Source: a virus. Taken from it: a DNA stretch of 64,000 bases. The position numbers were made by a program, and so were the translations under genes. Location: the IMG/VR virus record IMGVR_UViG_3300023110_002336, positions 26,622 to 90,621 of that record. One strand, given 5' to 3'. A model generated the notes under the pieces. That model was not told the origin of the DNA. It did no database searches and saw only the letters and a list, made by a program, of their open reading frames with translations. Of this stretch, positions 36,973-44,340 are shown piece after piece (within the stretch, counting starts at the first letter, position 1; each line of letters begins with the position of its first letter).

Positions 36973-38237
36973 GCTACCTCCATTAAATGCCATCTATCGT
37001 AACCAGTCCTTGTTTCCCAAGAACCCATTTCGGCAGTGACCTTATCCATTAGCTCAATCCAAGACTTTTCAAAAGTCTCAAAGTTGTAAGATTTTAGCAC
37101 ATGCCTACGACCATGTGAAGCCATTTGGCGATATTTCTTGGTTGGATTCTTGAGCGCAGAAGTAAGCGCCTTATCAAAATCTCTTTGTGAGATTCTGTCC
37201 TCGTAGATGTATGGAACCTGTAGAGAGCCAATAACTGTCTTTGAGGAAGGTTCGATGCCAAAGCCAAACCAGTTCTTGCCGTCAGTTACCTGCTCTTGTA
37301 GACCGCCTGTCATGTTAACAATGATGGGAGTACCACAAGAAAGTGACTCAAGAGTTGCTAAACCAAAGCCCTCAGCATCAGAAATGTTGATGGTGTAATC
37401 AGCCATTCGGTAAAGATTAGCAAGCTCTTGTGGGTTCACTTTCGTTGTCGAAAGCAGAACTTGGCCTTGGTCCAGCCCAAGATGCTGAATAAGATGTGGT
37501 AGATCTTGTCCGTGCGGATCTCGTGGATCTGTGTGCATTAGGAGCATAGCCTTATCATGGCCAACCTTATCTAACCACTCTTTGAACCACCAGATGAGAG
37601 TACCGCTCTGCTTACGACGGGCATTACGGTTGTTCCAGAAAAAGATCTTCTTTTTTGTCTTACCCTGTGTTACTCTCTCGCGGAGTGACTCAGCAGCACG
37701 TTCTTCCTCTTCGTTTGAAGCTGGGTGGAAGAAAGTTTCATTTACTGCATGGGGTAGGTAACAAGACTGAACATCAGGCGCAACCTGCTCAACAATTGCA
37801 TGTGTAACCTTTGAAATACAAGCAACAACATCTGTAGAGTTGTAAAAGTCAGCATTGAACTTGGGTGCCGGGAAGTTATCCCAAACATGGTAATAAACCA
37901 TTGGAATATTCGCACGAACCTCATTCTCTATCTCCCATAGCCAGCCATAGAATCGTGGGTCGGTCATAAACCAGAGAACGTCAGGGCGCTCCTTTTGAAG
38001 AATGGAGCGAATAATCTCATGGTTTCCATAACCATCGATCGGGAAGATGCGCCAGTCATCACCCCAAGGATCTACTCTCTGGGGGGTGTAATCCTTATGC
38101 TTGACAGCCCCGCCAAGACAAACGAACTGGTAGCGTCCGGTCTTCAGCAGGGCTTCTATCATATACTTAGTCTGTGTCCCAACACCAGATGGGGACAGTG
38201 GATGGTCTGATAAGACCAAAACCTTTTTCTTTGTCAT
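36969..38237 (-). CDS. GT4 family glycosyltransferase
   Basis: A 422-residue GT-B protein with the complete GT4 layout: SDHPLSPSGVGTQTKYM at the N-terminus (acceptor-side glycine loop), the linker KKKIFFWNNRNARRKQ, and YTINISDAEGFGLATLESLSCGTPIIVNMTGG (~275-306) with the E-G-F-G-L-x-x-L-E donor motif. GAGGAAT lies just before the ATG. It overlaps the next GT by 4 bases. Its composition resembles the phage core rather than the AT-rich stretch that follows. Confidence 0.87.
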   Translation of the reverse strand: MTKKKVLVLSDHPLSPSGVGTQTKYMIEALLKTGRYQFVCLGGAVKHKDYTPQRVDPWGDDWRIFPIDGYGNHEIIRSILQKERPDVLWFMTDPRFYGWLWEIENEVRANIPMVYYHVWDNFPAPKFNADFYNSTDVVACISKVTHAIVEQVAPDVQSCYLPHAVNETFFHPASNEEEERAAESLRERVTQGKTKKKIFFWNNRNARRKQSGTLIWWFKEWLDKVGHDKAMLLMHTDPRDPHGQDLPHLIQHLGLDQGQVLLSTTKVNPQELANLYRMADYTINISDAEGFGLATLESLSCGTPIIVNMTGGLQEQVTDGKNWFGFGIEPSSKTVIGSLQVPYIYEDRISQRDFDKALTSALKNPTKKYRQMASHGRRHVLKSYNFETFEKSWIELMDKVTAEMGSWETRTGYDRWHLMEVA

Positions 38238-38245
38238 TTATTCCT

Positions 38246-39004
38246 CTATCGACAATGTTCCGTTTTGTTAAAAACACAAAACTTGCAAGAAAGTCTGTTC
38301 TTAATGTACCGCTTGTTCTTGATATTGTATAGTGCTTTTTTCAACAATTTTAGAGCGTTCTCTGTCTTACGTGGTCCGGAGGTCACTCTAAAGAATTCTA
38401 CACGATCCTTCTTGGATGTTCTCTTAAGTAGTGCAAAATGAGTTTCAATGTTCTTTGGATCGATATCCATCTTCTGAGCAAAGTAATGCTTGTATAGAGT
38501 TAGCTGGTATGTGGTCATAGGTGCATTACGACGCTTGGCATCCCAACCCCAAGAACAAGTCTTCCAGTCGAAGATGTGTACCTTGCCATCAGGTGTGGCC
38601 ACAACACCATCGATAAAGCCCTTGAAGACATACTCGTCTTCGTCTTCAATCTTCTCGTCAAGAGGAATCTCAGAGCCTAGGACTTCGTATTCTCCGAAGT
38701 AATCTGCAAGCGCATCTTCAATCTCAGGCAGAATAGCCTTGCCCTGCGAGCGCATTTCCTCAACCAGTTTAGCGTCCTGCTCTTCGTCAAGTTCGCCAAG
38801 AAAGTGCTCAAAGCGTCGGATAAACAGATCATTCTCATCTACCTCTTCTTTTAGAAGTTTCTTCTCGCAGACTTCGTGGATGGCGTTACCGAAGGCAGTG
38901 TAGGCGTTGCCTTCAAATCCTCCGATGTTATCGATGCGAGTTAGCTTGTGGTACCAAGCGCAAAAGTTCCAGTCCTTCAATGCCGAAAATGAAATGTGAG
39001 GCAT
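38246..39004 (-). CDS. Cas4/RecB-like PD-(D/E)XK exonuclease with four cysteines
   Basis: A 252-residue nuclease-like protein from the ATG at 39004 with AAGGAG 7 bases upstream. Catalytic residues of the PD-(D/E)XK fold are visible: H in NAIHEVCEKKL (~43), D in FKGFIDGVV (~137) and DWK in HIFDWKTCSW (~149-152). A QLTLYKHYFA helix fits the QxxxY motif. One N-terminal cysteine (C15) and three C-terminal ones (SCKFCVFNKTEHC) would hold an iron-sulfur cluster as in Cas4 and AddB. No Cas1/Cas2 genes or repeat array are present, so a DNA-repair or host-DNA-degradation role is likelier. A sigma70-like promoter lies at 39025-39053. Confidence 0.82.
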   Translation of the reverse strand: MPHISFSALKDWNFCAWYHKLTRIDNIGGFEGNAYTAFGNAIHEVCEKKLLKEEVDENDLFIRRFEHFLGELDEEQDAKLVEEMRSQGKAILPEIEDALADYFGEYEVLGSEIPLDEKIEDEDEYVFKGFIDGVVATPDGKVHIFDWKTCSWGWDAKRRNAPMTTYQLTLYKHYFAQKMDIDPKNIETHFALLKRTSKKDRVEFFRVTSGPRKTENALKLLKKALYNIKNKRYIKNRLSCKFCVFNKTEHCR

Positions 39005-39024
39005 AATAATCTCCTTATGCCTAT

Positions 39025-39053
39025 AATATAACACCCCACACGGATGCTGTCAA
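39025..39053 (-). promoter_or_regulatory. Sigma70-like promoter for the Cas4-like nuclease and glycan operon
   Basis: Read on the minus strand: TTGACA at 39053-39048, a 17-base spacer, and TATATT at 39030-39025, preceded by TGT. It lies directly upstream of the AAGGAG site and ATG of the nuclease gene. The tightly packed glycan genes downstream could be read from it. Confidence 0.65.
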
Positions 39054-39742
39054 GTCTGATCGAGCTTATGAAGCTGAACTAATTTTTTGTATAGCTCTGG
39101 AGATGTCTTCTGGAGGTAATTGTGGCTGTCAGGATAAAGATAAAATTCTGTAAAGCCTGTTGCAAAATACTCTCGCAAAGACGTGGCAGCGTATGGCGTG
39201 ACCATGATTCCCTTCAAAATCTCTGACAACTTGTCGTACCCAATATCATCTAGAAGAAATTGGTCAAATTCTTGGTCATACTCTGTATCGAAGAACATTT
39301 CTCGTGGAGCCTTGAAACCCATGTTCCATAGGACGTTGTAAAGGTGCATTCTCTTTCTCAAGAATTCATCCTTGAGTTCTTGGTCTCCGTAGATCTCCAT
39401 TCCGTACTGCTCTTCGACGGAGTGGGCTGTCTCATGGACCAGATCATCCAGAAGGTCATCGTTGTCGCTCTGGATATTTGAGACGTAGAGGGCACCGTCT
39501 TTGTAAAATGCATTGATGTCGCGCTCTTCAAACTCATCAAAGCTACCAATAATAATCATCTCTATACCATCACGAATGTGGTCAGGTAGCTTTGCTTCGA
39601 GATTGGCAATCACAGCCTCAAGATCTACGAGGTCATTCATCATCGCGTCTTTGGTAAAGACGTGTATACCATTAGGGGTATAAAAATTATTTGACTCTTC
39701 AAGCATCTTCTGGCGCTGTTGTATGTAATTTACTAGCATCAT
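39050..39742 (-). CDS. HExxH zinc metallopeptidase-like protein
   Basis: A 230-residue protein. The zinc motif is HETAH at residues 103-107 inside LVHETAHSVEEQYG. A second conserved block REYFATGFTEFYLYP (~190-204) supplies the likely third ligand (E191 or E199), a layout similar to ATLF-like and related gluzincins in which the E-x-F-A-x-x-F segment follows at a distance. There is no signal peptide, so it would act inside the host cell or virion. AAGGA lies 4-7 bases before two adjacent ATG codons. It overlaps the next gene upstream by 44 bases. Substrate unknown. Confidence 0.72.
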   Translation of the reverse strand: MMLVNYIQQRQKMLEESNNFYTPNGIHVFTKDAMMNDLVDLEAVIANLEAKLPDHIRDGIEMIIIGSFDEFEERDINAFYKDGALYVSNIQSDNDDLLDDLVHETAHSVEEQYGMEIYGDQELKDEFLRKRMHLYNVLWNMGFKAPREMFFDTEYDQEFDQFLLDDIGYDKLSEILKGIMVTPYAATSLREYFATGFTEFYLYPDSHNYLQKTSPELYKKLVQLHKLDQT

Positions 39743-39962
39743 CTAGTCCTTGTTGGTAGCCTCTAATCCAGTTTTCCTCAGCCATAATCATAACGAACTC
39801 TGGAAATTCGTGGGCAAGAGTGTCTACAATCATTTGGACTGTGACTTCAAACTCACCTTCATCTTCTTCTGTCGCAAACTTGTTTCCCACATACTCTAGT
39901 AGCATTTGCTTCAGTGGATTTTCTGGGGCAACTGCGACCGCTGCAAGGTTTTCTGTATTCAT
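39699..39962 (-). CDS. Small protein, unknown function
   Basis: An 87-residue acidic, helical protein with GGAG 7 bases before its ATG. Residues ~40-75 form a hydrophobic helix with aromatic residues (MIVDTLAHEFPEFVMIMAEENWIRGYQQG). It overlaps both neighbours: 44 bases with the metallopeptidase, and ~104 bases with the C-terminal end of the hydroxylase gene. No domain is recognised. Confidence 0.6.
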   Translation of the reverse strand: MNTENLAAVAVAPENPLKQMLLEYVGNKFATEEDEGEFEVTVQMIVDTLAHEFPEFVMIMAEENWIRGYQQGLDDASKLHTTAPEDA

Positions 39963-40389
39963 ATTTTCTCCGTGTTCTTAGTAAGTAATCCGCTAAGGGA
40001 TGAACTACACACCAGTTCTTGTCTTGGTCTTTGCCCATGTGGTGGTCGTAATGCCACCGCAAGTACTTGTAACACCAATCAGGATTCTTGTGTGCGTAAC
40101 TGTGAATAACTAAATAGAACATAGCATGTAGAAACATTCCTGTGTAGGCTATGGGTGAAACGAACATTATTGGAGATAACAAGAAACATAAGAAAAAGAC
40201 CCCAACGACTTCTCTTAAAGAGACTTTGGGATCTAGGAATTTGTTTTTTCTTGCCTCGCGATGATGGACGCCCCAGTGAAATGAGAACACGGACGCCTTC
40301 TTCTTACCGAGATCATGTAAAAAGAATTTATGAACAATCCACTCTAGAAAGTTCCCGAGAAATAAACCTAGAATGAATTGCCAAACCAT
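39859..40389 (-). CDS. Membrane fatty-acid hydroxylase/desaturase-like protein
   Basis: A 176-residue membrane protein of the fatty-acid hydroxylase superfamily, which uses a di-iron centre held by histidines to oxidise lipids. Histidine boxes are visible: HKFFLHD (~20-26), HWGVHHRE (~38-45), HSYAH (~96-100), and HYDHH followed by HPLADY (~114-136). Two hydrophobic stretches lie at ~3-18 and ~61-95. The length fits the short bacterial carotenoid-hydroxylase/sterol-desaturase-like forms. The last ~35 residues overlap another gene and look unlike the family, so the working protein probably ends near YLLRTRRKYEY or carries a non-homologous tail. Confidence 0.75.
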   Translation of the reverse strand: MVWQFILGLFLGNFLEWIVHKFFLHDLGKKKASVFSFHWGVHHREARKNKFLDPKVSLREVVGVFFLCFLLSPIMFVSPIAYTGMFLHAMFYLVIHSYAHKNPDWCYKYLRWHYDHHMGKDQDKNWCVVHPLADYLLRTRRKYEYRKPCSGRSCPRKSTEANATRVCGKQVCDRRR

Positions 40390-41720
40390 TAGAGCACCTT
40401 GGACGCTAGGGTAGCAACTTCGGAGCGCTCGCCTCTTGTGAAGGTAACGTGACCCGCAATTGGATAATTCTTGAATTTTTCAACAGCATGAGCGAGACCA
40501 TTAGAGGTCTCATTTACATAAACGTTGTCGATCTGCTCTACGTCACCTGTAAGGACAATCTTTGTTCCTTCACCAACACGAGTCATAATGGTCTTGATTT
40601 CGTGTGCTGTCAAGTTCTGAGCCTCATCAATAATAATGAAAGCATTTGCAATTGAGCGACCACGAATGTAAGTCAGAGCTTCTATTTCTATCTTACCCTT
40701 TTCCATGTACATTTGTAAAGTTTTCTTGTCGCCTCCGACCAAAAATTGTAGGTTGTCTTGAATAGGCATCAACCAAGGAAGCATCTTCTCTTCCATAGTT
40801 CCGGGTAAGAAACCTATGTCTTTACCAAGTGGTTGAACTGGTCGTGACACTATCATTCGGTCATAGTGGTTGTTGCCACGCAAACCAATTGTTTGCTGTA
40901 ATCCAGCAGCAATCGCACAAAGAGTTTTACCAGAGCCAGCACGACCGACCAAGGACACAACCTTTACAGACGGATCTAAAAGTAGGTCAATAGCGAACGC
41001 CTGTTCCTTGTTCCTTGATGAGATTTTCCAATCGGGAATCTTGTCATTAGTAATTTTTTTCAAGGGCTGGAAATGGCTGTAAAACCTCGCTATACAGGTT
41101 TTCTTCTCATTGGCATTGGATACCATAAGCACATACTGGTTTGGATACCATCGAGATTTAACTTCATCTTCACTTATTGTAATTTCGTCACCAGCATAGA
41201 AGCGGTCAATAACTTGATCATCAACAAGGTGAGCAGCAAGTCCAGAGTACAATTCATCTGAAGAAGTAACAACCTTCTCGGTTGTATAGTCTTCTGCTAT
41301 CAGCCCAATTGAATCACAGATGACACGCATGTTGATATCACGAGAAACTACACAGGTTTTACGTGTTGAGTCTTCCCTCACTGCCATAGCGGTCGCGATG
41401 ATCATGTGGTCTGGTATTCTTAGGTCGAGATCAGAAGGAAAAACAACATTCTTGAGAACCTCATAGGAAACAACCTTGAGCATTCCCTTACCCTTGTCTA
41501 TTCTAACGCCTTTTTGTAGATTGCCCTTTGCTCTCATCTCATCAAGTGTTCTGATGATCTTGCGAGCATTGATTCCTACGGAATCCTGACGCTTCTTGTG
41601 CTTATCGATCTCTTCAAGAACCTTGAGAGGAATGAAGATGTCGTGATTGTCAAACTTGAAAAGAGCGTCCGCATCAGTAAGGTAGACACTTGTGTCAAGA
41701 ATGTAGTTCTTTTTAGCCAT
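40389..41720 (-). CDS. phoH: PIN-PhoH ATPase
   Basis: A 443-residue protein with the PhoH2 layout: an N-terminal PIN ribonuclease domain (~1-150; LDTSVYLTD, acidic cluster, SRDINMR) joined to a PhoH P-loop ATPase. Walker A is VGRAGSGKT (~257-265) and Walker B is FIIIDEAQN (~358-366). LTGDVEQID and a C-terminal F-T-R-G-x-R-S segment are also typical. PIN-PhoH proteins act as RNA helicase/ribonucleases; phoH-like genes are very common in marine phages. AGGAG lies 6 bases upstream. It is the first gene after a hairpin at 41750-41770. Confidence 0.92.
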   Translation of the reverse strand: MAKKNYILDTSVYLTDADALFKFDNHDIFIPLKVLEEIDKHKKRQDSVGINARKIIRTLDEMRAKGNLQKGVRIDKGKGMLKVVSYEVLKNVVFPSDLDLRIPDHMIIATAMAVREDSTRKTCVVSRDINMRVICDSIGLIAEDYTTEKVVTSSDELYSGLAAHLVDDQVIDRFYAGDEITISEDEVKSRWYPNQYVLMVSNANEKKTCIARFYSHFQPLKKITNDKIPDWKISSRNKEQAFAIDLLLDPSVKVVSLVGRAGSGKTLCAIAAGLQQTIGLRGNNHYDRMIVSRPVQPLGKDIGFLPGTMEEKMLPWLMPIQDNLQFLVGGDKKTLQMYMEKGKIEIEALTYIRGRSIANAFIIIDEAQNLTAHEIKTIMTRVGEGTKIVLTGDVEQIDNVYVNETSNGLAHAVEKFKNYPIAGHVTFTRGERSEVATLASKVL

Positions 41721-41749
41721 TTAAACTCCTATGACTAACGTAAATAGTA

Positions 41750-41770
41750 AGCCCACCATTTAGGCGGGCT
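41750..41770 (-). terminator. Terminator-like hairpin after the RNA methylase gene
   Basis: An 8-bp stem (one G-T pair) with a 5-base loop, AGCCCGCC on one arm and GGTGGGCT on the other. It begins 3 bases after the methylase stop and is preceded by AAAAG. Only a weak T-rich tail follows on the minus strand, so termination may be partial; it could also work as a processing or mRNA-stability hairpin before phoH. Confidence 0.45.
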
Positions 41771-41773
41771 CTT

Positions 41774-42337
41774 TTAGGTTAGCATTGCATATCTTTGATT
41801 GTTTATCGAATTAAAGAAATTTTCTTTTTTCTTGTATTGCTTCACTGCTTCGTAGAGCATAATGTTGGCTGCCTGTGCGGTGTTTAGGCAGAAGCCTACG
41901 CCGGGCATCTCAATGTTTACAACGTCGCTATTTACGAGGATCTGCGTTGGAACACCTGTCGTTTCGTTGCCGACAATGATGCTCGTCTTTCTCTTGGGGT
42001 CAAACGAGTAGCGTTCGAGATTGACTGAATCGCTTGTTAGTTCTGCTGAGACAAGGTGAATGCCCTCTGCCCGAGAATAATCCAAAAACTCTTCTGGATT
42101 GGAGAACTGGTTGATTTGGACATAATCTACAAGGGAACCTGATAGTGCTCTTAGTTCGCTTCTCTCTGGAATGCAACCAATCACGTTCACGCTATCAGCA
42201 CCAAAGCAAGCAGCAGAACGAATAAGATAGCCTAGGTTCTCGTCACAACGAAAGTTGATTGCTGTTAGACTAACTGGGAATGTCCTTGCTTCTGATAGTT
42301 TGTTATCATAACGCTCTCTTCTAGTCTTGTCTCTCAT
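41774..42337 (-). CDS. SpoU/TrmH-family RNA 2'-O-methyltransferase
   Basis: A 187-residue SPOUT enzyme. The three family motifs are present: motif 1 NFRCDENLGYLIRSA (~28-42), motif 2 SIIVGNETTGVP (~117-128), and motif 3 IEMPGVGFCLNTAQAANIMLYEA (~140-162), which forms the SAM knot. It methylates ribose in tRNA or rRNA. GGAGG lies 5 bases before the ATG. It sits next to the phage tRNA-Thr, so modification of that tRNA is a reasonable guess. Confidence 0.88.
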   Translation of the reverse strand: MRDKTRRERYDNKLSEARTFPVSLTAINFRCDENLGYLIRSAACFGADSVNVIGCIPERSELRALSGSLVDYVQINQFSNPEEFLDYSRAEGIHLVSAELTSDSVNLERYSFDPKRKTSIIVGNETTGVPTQILVNSDVVNIEMPGVGFCLNTAQAANIMLYEAVKQYKKKENFFNSINNQRYAMLT

Positions 42338-42353
42338 TTTGCCTCCAAAAAGG

Positions 42354-42429
42354 TGGTGCCTGAGGAGGGACTCGAACCCCCAACCCTCGACTTACAAAAT
42401 CGACGCTCTGCCAATTGAGCCACACAGGC
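42354..42429 (-). tRNA. tRNA-Thr (anticodon TGT)
   Basis: On the minus strand the sequence folds into a 76-base cloverleaf: acceptor GCCTGTG/CTCAGGC (one T-T mismatch), D arm GCTC/GAGC, anticodon stem TCGAT/GTCGA with loop TTTGTAA (anticodon TGT, reads ACA), and a T arm with TTCGAGT. The discriminator A is followed by an encoded CCA. It lies between the methylase gene and a structured segment downstream of the HNH gene, and is probably cut from their shared transcript. Confidence 0.93.
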
Positions 42430-42523
42430 ATGTTCGGTTTTAGTCTAGAACAAGGATAACCGAAAACCTCTGCCTACGTTTGGGTCGGGCAGCCCCCTAC
42501 CGTTATTACCGACGATACAGCGG
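42430..42523 (-). ncRNA. Candidate structured RNA between HNH gene and tRNA-Thr
   Basis: This 94-base segment has no reading frame of note but is dense in complementary pairs: CTGCC (42470-42474) with GGCAG (42488-42492), GTCG (42484-42487) with CGAC (42510-42513), which crosses the first pair as a pseudoknot, and TTCGGTT (42433-42439) with AACCGAA (42458-42464), which ends just before the tRNA 5' end. It may be a processing leader or a separate RNA. The pairing is seen directly; function is unknown. Confidence 0.4.
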
Positions 42524-43027
42524 TTACCAAAGATAATCTTCCCAAATGTCCTCAGCGTATCTTCTGAATTTGAAAGAGATGCTCTTTGGCTTTGTTGGTT
42601 GTCGTAGTAATGTCATACTTGCTTCTTCAGGAGTCTTGCTTCCCTTCTTCTGATTACATTTTTTACAACAAGCAACAAGGTTATTCCACTCGTTTTTGCC
42701 GCCTCTAGAGCGGGGCATAACATGGTCTATTGTTAGCTCAATCAAAGGCAACTTTTTAGCGCAATACTGACAAGTGTTATCATCTCTAATGCAAACGTTT
42801 TTTCTATTTGGACTGAAGCCTGAAAAGACGTACTTTACAACCCTATTGACAACAATGACCGAGGGAAGTTTGAAGCTGTTTGAGACAGAGTTTATCTCTA
42901 CATCGTGCTCTTCAATTGCTTTTGCTTTTCCAACGATACAAAGTACCAAAGCTTCTATCGCTTCGATAACTGCAATAGGCTTGTAGGCGGCATCTAACTT
43001 TAGAGCCATTATGTTTGATGATTCCAT
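42524..43027 (-). CDS. HNH endonuclease
   Basis: A 167-residue protein of the cyanobacterial/phage HNH type. A zinc-binding CxxC (C86, C89) precedes the active site IDHVMPRSRGGKNEWNNLVACCKKCN, in which D101-H102 and N116 are catalytic and C121 and C124 complete the zinc site. The N-terminal ~75 residues are a beta-rich domain common in this subfamily. The ATG at 43027 has GGAGG 6 bases upstream and sits below a consensus promoter. It could be a homing enzyme or a packaging-related nuclease; no intron is visible. Confidence 0.88.
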   Translation of the reverse strand: MESSNIMALKLDAAYKPIAVIEAIEALVLCIVGKAKAIEEHDVEINSVSNSFKLPSVIVVNRVVKYVFSGFSPNRKNVCIRDDNTCQYCAKKLPLIELTIDHVMPRSRGGKNEWNNLVACCKKCNQKKGSKTPEEASMTLLRQPTKPKSISFKFRRYAEDIWEDYLW

Positions 43028-43043
43028 CAAAGCCTCCAGCTAT

Positions 43044-43072
43044 ATTATAACTAGAGAGATCCCGCCTGTCAA
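43044..43072 (-). promoter_or_regulatory. Consensus sigma70 promoter upstream of the HNH gene and tRNA-Thr
   Basis: Both boxes match the bacterial consensus exactly on the minus strand: TTGACA at 43072-43067, a 17-base spacer, TATAAT at 43049-43044. It sits in the short gap before the HNH gene and could also express the tRNA and RNA methylase. Confidence 0.8.
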
Positions 43073-43073
43073 G

Positions 43074-43526
43074 TCATCTCTCAGATTGTTTCGGGCTTCT
43101 GCGATCGGGTGCTTGCACACGTTTAACGAGTTCTGAGGATGAGTCTCTTTTATCGTCTCCGCCTACTGACCAAAGCATTTCAACCCCCAACTCTTCACAA
43201 ACAGATTGCTCGGGAGTGTTATTGCGACCTCTATCGCCTCCGTTAGCAAAGTAGGTGGGCTTGTGACGGCGAATGGCATCGCAAACTGTTCCATCTGTGT
43301 CGTCAACAGAATCAACCAAAATTACACCCTTGATTGCTTGTAGAATCTCTGCTCTCTGGTCGAAATCCATAAATACGAATCCCTTCTTCTCAAATAGCCA
43401 GCGGTCGGAGTTTGCGATTACAATCACGTCGCCCCACTTTCCTGCGTCGATAATCATTCGGATGTGTCCTGCGTGGACGGGATCAAAGCCGCCAGACACC
43501 ATTACTGTTGGTCTTTCTTCACTCAT
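43074..43526 (-). CDS. Cytidylyltransferase-like nucleotidyltransferase
   Basis: A 150-residue protein of the HxGH nucleotidyltransferase superfamily. The signature is SGGFDPVHAGHIRMI (~11-25). ANSDRWL, FMDFDQRAEIL and a late SSSELVKR (replacing S-T-x-x-x-x-R) follow in the expected order. The size fits the glycerol-3-phosphate or sugar-phosphate cytidylyl/adenylyltransferase group. It overlaps the phosphomannomutase-like gene by 8 bases, so it may activate a sugar phosphate in the same pathway. Confidence 0.85.
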   Translation of the reverse strand: MSEERPTVMVSGGFDPVHAGHIRMIIDAGKWGDVIVIANSDRWLFEKKGFVFMDFDQRAEILQAIKGVILVDSVDDTDGTVCDAIRRHKPTYFANGGDRGRNNTPEQSVCEELGVEMLWSVGGDDKRDSSSELVKRVQAPDRRSPKQSER

Positions 43527-44340
43527 CTAGTGCTCCTATTAGTTTGTGTAGATGTAAGTCAATGATTTCAATGGTTTCCTCTGGATCAGAAGTCTCAAAG
43601 GATCTCCCAAGTGGCGAGAGTGCTTCAAAAATTTCAAAGTCATTACCATTTGGAGAGCATCTGTCTCCAACGAAGAAGCAATCCCACTGGTCGTCTGGAA
43701 AATGTTTTAGGGCATAGGTCTTGTCCCAGCCATCGGGATAGATGTCGAATGATGTGTCTCCACCAAGTTTGATAGTAACATCTTCTATGGCTTCCTCAAG
43801 CATCCTCTTTCTGAACTCATGAATAAAATTATTTCTAATTCCATAGATCTTATCCATAGCCATGAACTGCTGGCGTTCTCCTTGGTTTGCGTTTCTACCA
43901 ATAGGAGACCAGTTTATCATTGAGCCTCTGTTCTGAAAATGATGCCCTGAGAATGAGATGTCGTAATCAGCCTCCGCAATCTGTGCTTGGAGAATCATTA
44001 TGGTTTTCATAATTGTATTGAACTTCTCAAAACCAAGTTTCTGGAACATAGAGATAGTGTGAATCTCTATGAAGTTACCCGGTGCATCTGGATTTGGAAT
44101 GTAATACTCCGTTCCGTTACACGGCAAGATGTGGCAGTTGAGGCTCAACTCTTGGTCAGCCAACAATGGCCAGAGTTGCTCCTTGATGTAATCCAAGCCA
44201 GAGCCAGTCAGCAAACCAATCTCGGTTGTGAATGAGAGTTCTCTAAGAACATCTAGCATTGGTTTGTCTATTCTTCTTCTAGACTGAGTTAGCGTTCCAT
44301 CTACATCAAAGAGACAAATTGAATTTTTTGGGTTTTCCAT
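43519..44340 (-). CDS. Eukaryote-type phosphomannomutase (HAD superfamily)
   Basis: A 273-residue protein that matches the alpha-phosphomannomutase family known from eukaryotes rather than the usual bacterial type. Motifs: FDVDGTLT (D12, D14), LTGSG, WSPIGRN (144-150), GGDTSFDIYPDGWDKT (193-208) and FFVGDRCSPNGNDFEIF (222-238). It converts mannose-6-phosphate to mannose-1-phosphate for GDP-mannose synthesis. This would feed the GDP-mannose 3,5-epimerase-like and fucosyltransferase-like genes at 25-31 kb. No GDP-mannose pyrophosphorylase is visible in the window, so the host enzyme may be used. Confidence 0.87.
   Translation of the reverse strand: MENPKNSICLFDVDGTLTQSRRRIDKPMLDVLRELSFTTEIGLLTGSGLDYIKEQLWPLLADQELSLNCHILPCNGTEYYIPNPDAPGNFIEIHTISMFQKLGFEKFNTIMKTIMILQAQIAEADYDISFSGHHFQNRGSMINWSPIGRNANQGERQQFMAMDKIYGIRNNFIHEFRKRMLEEAIEDVTIKLGGDTSFDIYPDGWDKTYALKHFPDDQWDCFFVGDRCSPNGNDFEIFEALSPLGRSFETSDPEETIEIIDLHLHKLIGALDE

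Noticed and set aside
38246-39004. CRISPR system suggested by the Cas4-like nuclease
   Set aside because: I saw no repeat-spacer array and no other cas genes on either strand.
42430-43027. Group I intron with HNH homing gene
   Set aside because: No split gene or intron core could be identified; the tRNA-Thr is intact.
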